Shown in pieces: positions 61,850-64,000 of a stretch of 64,000 bases of DNA. The position numbers and the translations under genes were made by a program. The DNA comes from G963674665 sp964609625 (GTDB lineage: Bacteria > Desulfobacterota > Desulfovibrionia > Desulfovibrionales > Desulfovibrionaceae): the NCBI GenBank assembly GCA_964609625.1, contig CAZSRS010000015.1:26196-90195 (forward strand), given 5' to 3'. Every line of letters starts with the position of its first letter. Positions within the stretch are counted from its first letter, which is position 1. The notes under the pieces were generated by a model. That model saw only the letters and a list, made by a program, of their open reading frames with translations. It did not search any database and was not told the DNA's origin.

Positions 61850-63301
61850 ATGTCTGTCCGTAACATAGTCAAATCCATCCAGGACATCATGCGCCAGGAT
61901 GTGGGCGTTGACGGCGACGCCCAGCGCATTTCCCAGCTTTGCTGGATGTTCTTCCTCAAGATCCTCGACGACCAGGACCAGGAGCTGGAGCTCCTCAAGC
62001 AGGACTACCGCTCCCCCATTCCGGCCCCGCTGCAATGGCGCGCCTGGGCGGCCGATCCCGAGGGCATCACCGGCGACGCCCTCGTTACCTTCATCAATGG
62101 CGAACTCTTCCCCGCCCTCAAGGAATTGCCTGTGTCCGGCGAGCCTGGGGACCGTCGCCGCGTGGTGCGCGATGTCTTCGAGGATGCCTACAACTACATG
62201 AAGTCCGGCCAGCTCATGCGGCAGGTCGTCAACAAGATAAGCCAGATAGACTTCAACGACCTGGCCGAGCGCAAGCACTTCGGCTCCATTTACGAGCAGC
62301 TCCTCAACGACTTGCAAAGCGCCGGCAACGCGGGCGAGTATTACACGCCTCGGGCCGTGACCTCCTTCATGGTCAATCGCATCAACCCCAGACCGGACGA
62401 ACTGCTCCTGGACCCGGCCTGCGGCACCGGCGGCTTTCTCACCTGCGCCATCAACCACATGCGCGACCGCTACGTGAAAACCGTGGAGGACGAGCGCCGG
62501 CTGCAGCATTCCCTGCGCGCCGTGGAAAAGAAGCAGCTCCCCCACATGCTCTGCGTCACCAACATGCTGCTCCATGGCATCGAGGACCCGAGCTTCGTCC
62601 GGCACGACAACACCCTGGCCCGGCCCTACATCAGCTACACCGCCAGCGACCGCGTGGACATCGTCATCACCAACCCTCCCTTCGGCGGCCGGGAGGAAGA
62701 CGGCATCGAGTCCAACTTCCCCAAGCACTTTCAGACGCGCGAAACCGCCGACCTCTTTCTGGCCCTCATCATCCGGCTGCTGAAGACCGGTGGCCGCGCC
62801 GCCGTGGTCCTGCCCGACGGCACCCTCTTTGGCGAAGGCGTCAAGACCCGCCTCAAGGAGCATCTGCTGGCCGAGTGCAACCTGCACACCATCGTCCGCC
62901 TGCCCAACAGCGTCTTCAAGCCCTACGCCAGCATCGGCACTAATCTTCTGTTCTTCACCAAGGGCGAGCCCACCAGGGACATCTGGTTCTACGAGCACCG
63001 CGTCCCCCATGGCCAGAAGGCCTATTCCATGACCCGCCCCATCCGCCTGGAGCACTTGCAGCCATGCATGGACTGGTGGGACAACCCCGCCGGGCGGGAG
63101 GAAACCGAGGTCGCCTGGAAGGTGACGGCCGAGGCGGTCAAGGAACGCGGCTACAACCTCGACATCAAGAATCCCCACATCGAGGACGACGACCAGGGCG
63201 ACCCCGAGGAACTCCTGGCCAGACTGGACCAGGCCGAGGCCGAGACGGCCCGCCTGCGAGACCAGCTGAAGGGCATTCTGGCGGAGGCCCTGCTGCGATG
63301 A
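61850..63301 (+). CDS. hsdM: Type I restriction enzyme subunit M (N6-adenine methyltransferase)
   Basis: A 483-aa methyltransferase. N-terminal helical domain (SVRNIVKSIQDIMRQD), then GEYYTPRAVTSFMV, the SAM motif DPACGTGGFLTCAI near residues 184-197 and the catalytic NPPFGG near residue 280. It protects the target sequence by N6-methylation with HsdS. Frame is open upstream in hsdR but ATG 61850 fits the family start. Overlaps hsdS by ATGA. Confidence 0.95.
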   Translation: MSVRNIVKSIQDIMRQDVGVDGDAQRISQLCWMFFLKILDDQDQELELLKQDYRSPIPAPLQWRAWAADPEGITGDALVTFINGELFPALKELPVSGEPGDRRRVVRDVFEDAYNYMKSGQLMRQVVNKISQIDFNDLAERKHFGSIYEQLLNDLQSAGNAGEYYTPRAVTSFMVNRINPRPDELLLDPACGTGGFLTCAINHMRDRYVKTVEDERRLQHSLRAVEKKQLPHMLCVTNMLLHGIEDPSFVRHDNTLARPYISYTASDRVDIVITNPPFGGREEDGIESNFPKHFQTRETADLFLALIIRLLKTGGRAAVVLPDGTLFGEGVKTRLKEHLLAECNLHTIVRLPNSVFKPYASIGTNLLFFTKGEPTRDIWFYEHRVPHGQKAYSMTRPIRLEHLQPCMDWWDNPAGREETEVAWKVTAEAVKERGYNLDIKNPHIEDDDQGDPEELLARLDQAEAETARLRDQLKGILAEALLR

Positions 63302-64000
63302 ATGCCGCCCGTCTCCTAGAACACTTCGACCGCATTGCCGATGCGCCCGACGCCATTCCCCGGCTGCGTCGGTTCATCCTGGACCTGGCCGTGCGCGGCA
63401 AGCTGGTGGAGCAGGACCCGAATGATGAACCGGCGGCGGAGTTGTTGAAGAGAATCTCGACTATCACTCGCTCCAATTGCTGTTGGGACGATGAAAGTGA
63501 TGGGAATGCTCCATTCTCACTGCCAGATGGTTGGGAGTGGAGCCGCCTAGGCCTTATTACAACAAAAACAGGCTCTGGAAGTACACCACGTGGAGGTCAA
63601 GCCGTATACAAAACTGATGGAGTTCCGTTCCTGCGATCACAAAATGTCTACAACGATGGACTACGAATGGATGATGTTGCGTTTATTGACGAAGATACGC
63701 ACTTAAGAATGAAAGGCACATCAGTTGACCCAGGCGACCTGTTGCTTAATATTACTGGAGGGTCAATCGGTCGATGCTGCCGAGTGCCAGATTCAATAAT
63801 TGAAGCCAACATAAGCCAGCATGTTGCAATCATTCGCCTTGCGCTCTCGGGGATGCGTGATTTCATTCATGCCGTCGTACTTTCACCCTTCTTCCAATAT
63901 TATGTCATAGTGGAACAAACTGGCGCTGGAAGAGGGGGGCTCCCAAAAAATCGAATGGATCAGATACCTGTTCCCATCCCCCCCCTCGCCGAGCAACATC
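63298..64000 (+). CDS. hsdS: Type I restriction enzyme subunit S (specificity), truncated by window edge
   Basis: At least 234 residues, cut by the window end. N-terminal helix (RLLEHFDRIADAPDAIPRLRRFILDLAVRGKL) then the first target-recognition domain from LPDGWEW, with TGSGSTPRGG and GVPFLRSQNV, through GGLPKNRMDQIPVPIPPLAEQ, the conserved start of the central region. AT content rises sharply in the recognition domain (from 63460), as in swapped domains. The recognition sequence cannot be predicted. The second domain is outside the window. Confidence 0.92.
   Translation, partial: MNAARLLEHFDRIADAPDAIPRLRRFILDLAVRGKLVEQDPNDEPAAELLKRISTITRSNCCWDDESDGNAPFSLPDGWEWSRLGLITTKTGSGSTPRGGQAVYKTDGVPFLRSQNVYNDGLRMDDVAFIDEDTHLRMKGTSVDPGDLLLNITGGSIGRCCRVPDSIIEANISQHVAIIRLALSGMRDFIHAVVLSPFFQYYVIVEQTGAGRGGLPKNRMDQIPVPIPPLAEQH

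Noticed and set aside
61766..63178. 470-codon minus-strand frame opposite hsdM
   Set aside because: hsdM is complete with both SAM motifs; the frame is a shadow of high GC content.
1..64000. CRISPR array or insertion sequence
   Set aside because: No regularly spaced direct repeats and no transposase frame or terminal inverted repeats were seen.

Overview
The window looks like a chromosome segment from a sulfate-reducing deltaproteobacterium (Desulfobacterota, order Desulfovibrionales). The basis is moderately high GC, a diderm envelope gene set (LapA/LapB, OmpA-type lipoproteins, PBP1A, AmiC), the LL-diaminopimelate aminotransferase route to lysine, a PaaK-like ligase beside a tandem-ACT protein, and a tmRNA whose tag reads ANNDYDYALAA. 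The species cannot be named from sequence alone.

Positions 1-50195 are mostly core chromosome. They hold a LysE exporter and RtcB RNA ligase (109-2191), an OmpA/L,D-transpeptidase fusion lipoprotein (2481-4214), PaaK-like ligase with an ACT protein, and a bacterial dynamin-like GTPase (4276-7891). A long plus-strand housekeeping stretch follows (8047-18673): nitroreductase, rsfS, gpmI, a glycosyltransferase, a beta-CASP nuclease, rsmD, coaD, miaA, a SpoIID-like protein and an alpha/beta hydrolase. An uncharacterised 505-aa protein sits with a SixA-like phosphatase (18685-20710). Then comes a six-gene envelope operon (20842-26981): a Tat-exported amidase, a TPR protein, an LPP20-like protein, a TPR/SLH lipoprotein, one unknown exported protein and a FecR-like protein. 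It runs into nfo. Next are a ZraP-like metal-binding protein, mutS, lapB-lapA, a HIT protein, a LOG-like protein, a CBS-DHH-CCA fusion, xerD, dapL, folK and small proteins. The stretch 41697-49995 is again envelope-centred: a triple-OmpA lipoprotein, an LpoA-like lipoprotein, PBP1A, a secreted protein with seven ~38-residue repeats, and a secreted proline-rich protein.

From the 3' end of ssrA (tmRNA, 50196-50551) to the end of the window lies an integrative mobilizable element. A tyrosine integrase reads away from ssrA, the usual target for such enzymes. It is followed by two cargo genes (a membrane/coiled-coil protein and an AT-rich gene for an apparent HEPN protein), an AlpA-type regulator, a Toprim/DUF3987 replication protein, and a ColE1-like mobilization module. 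In that module mobB and mobD are nested in another frame inside the MOBP5-type relaxase gene. A type I restriction-modification operon (hsdR-hsdM-hsdS) follows, with hsdS cut by the window edge. The distal attachment site is not in the window.

The strongest candidates for something undescribed are the integrase-proximal cargo pair, the six-gene envelope operon, and the 38-residue-repeat protein beside PBP1A. All function calls rest on motifs read by eye; no database search was possible.
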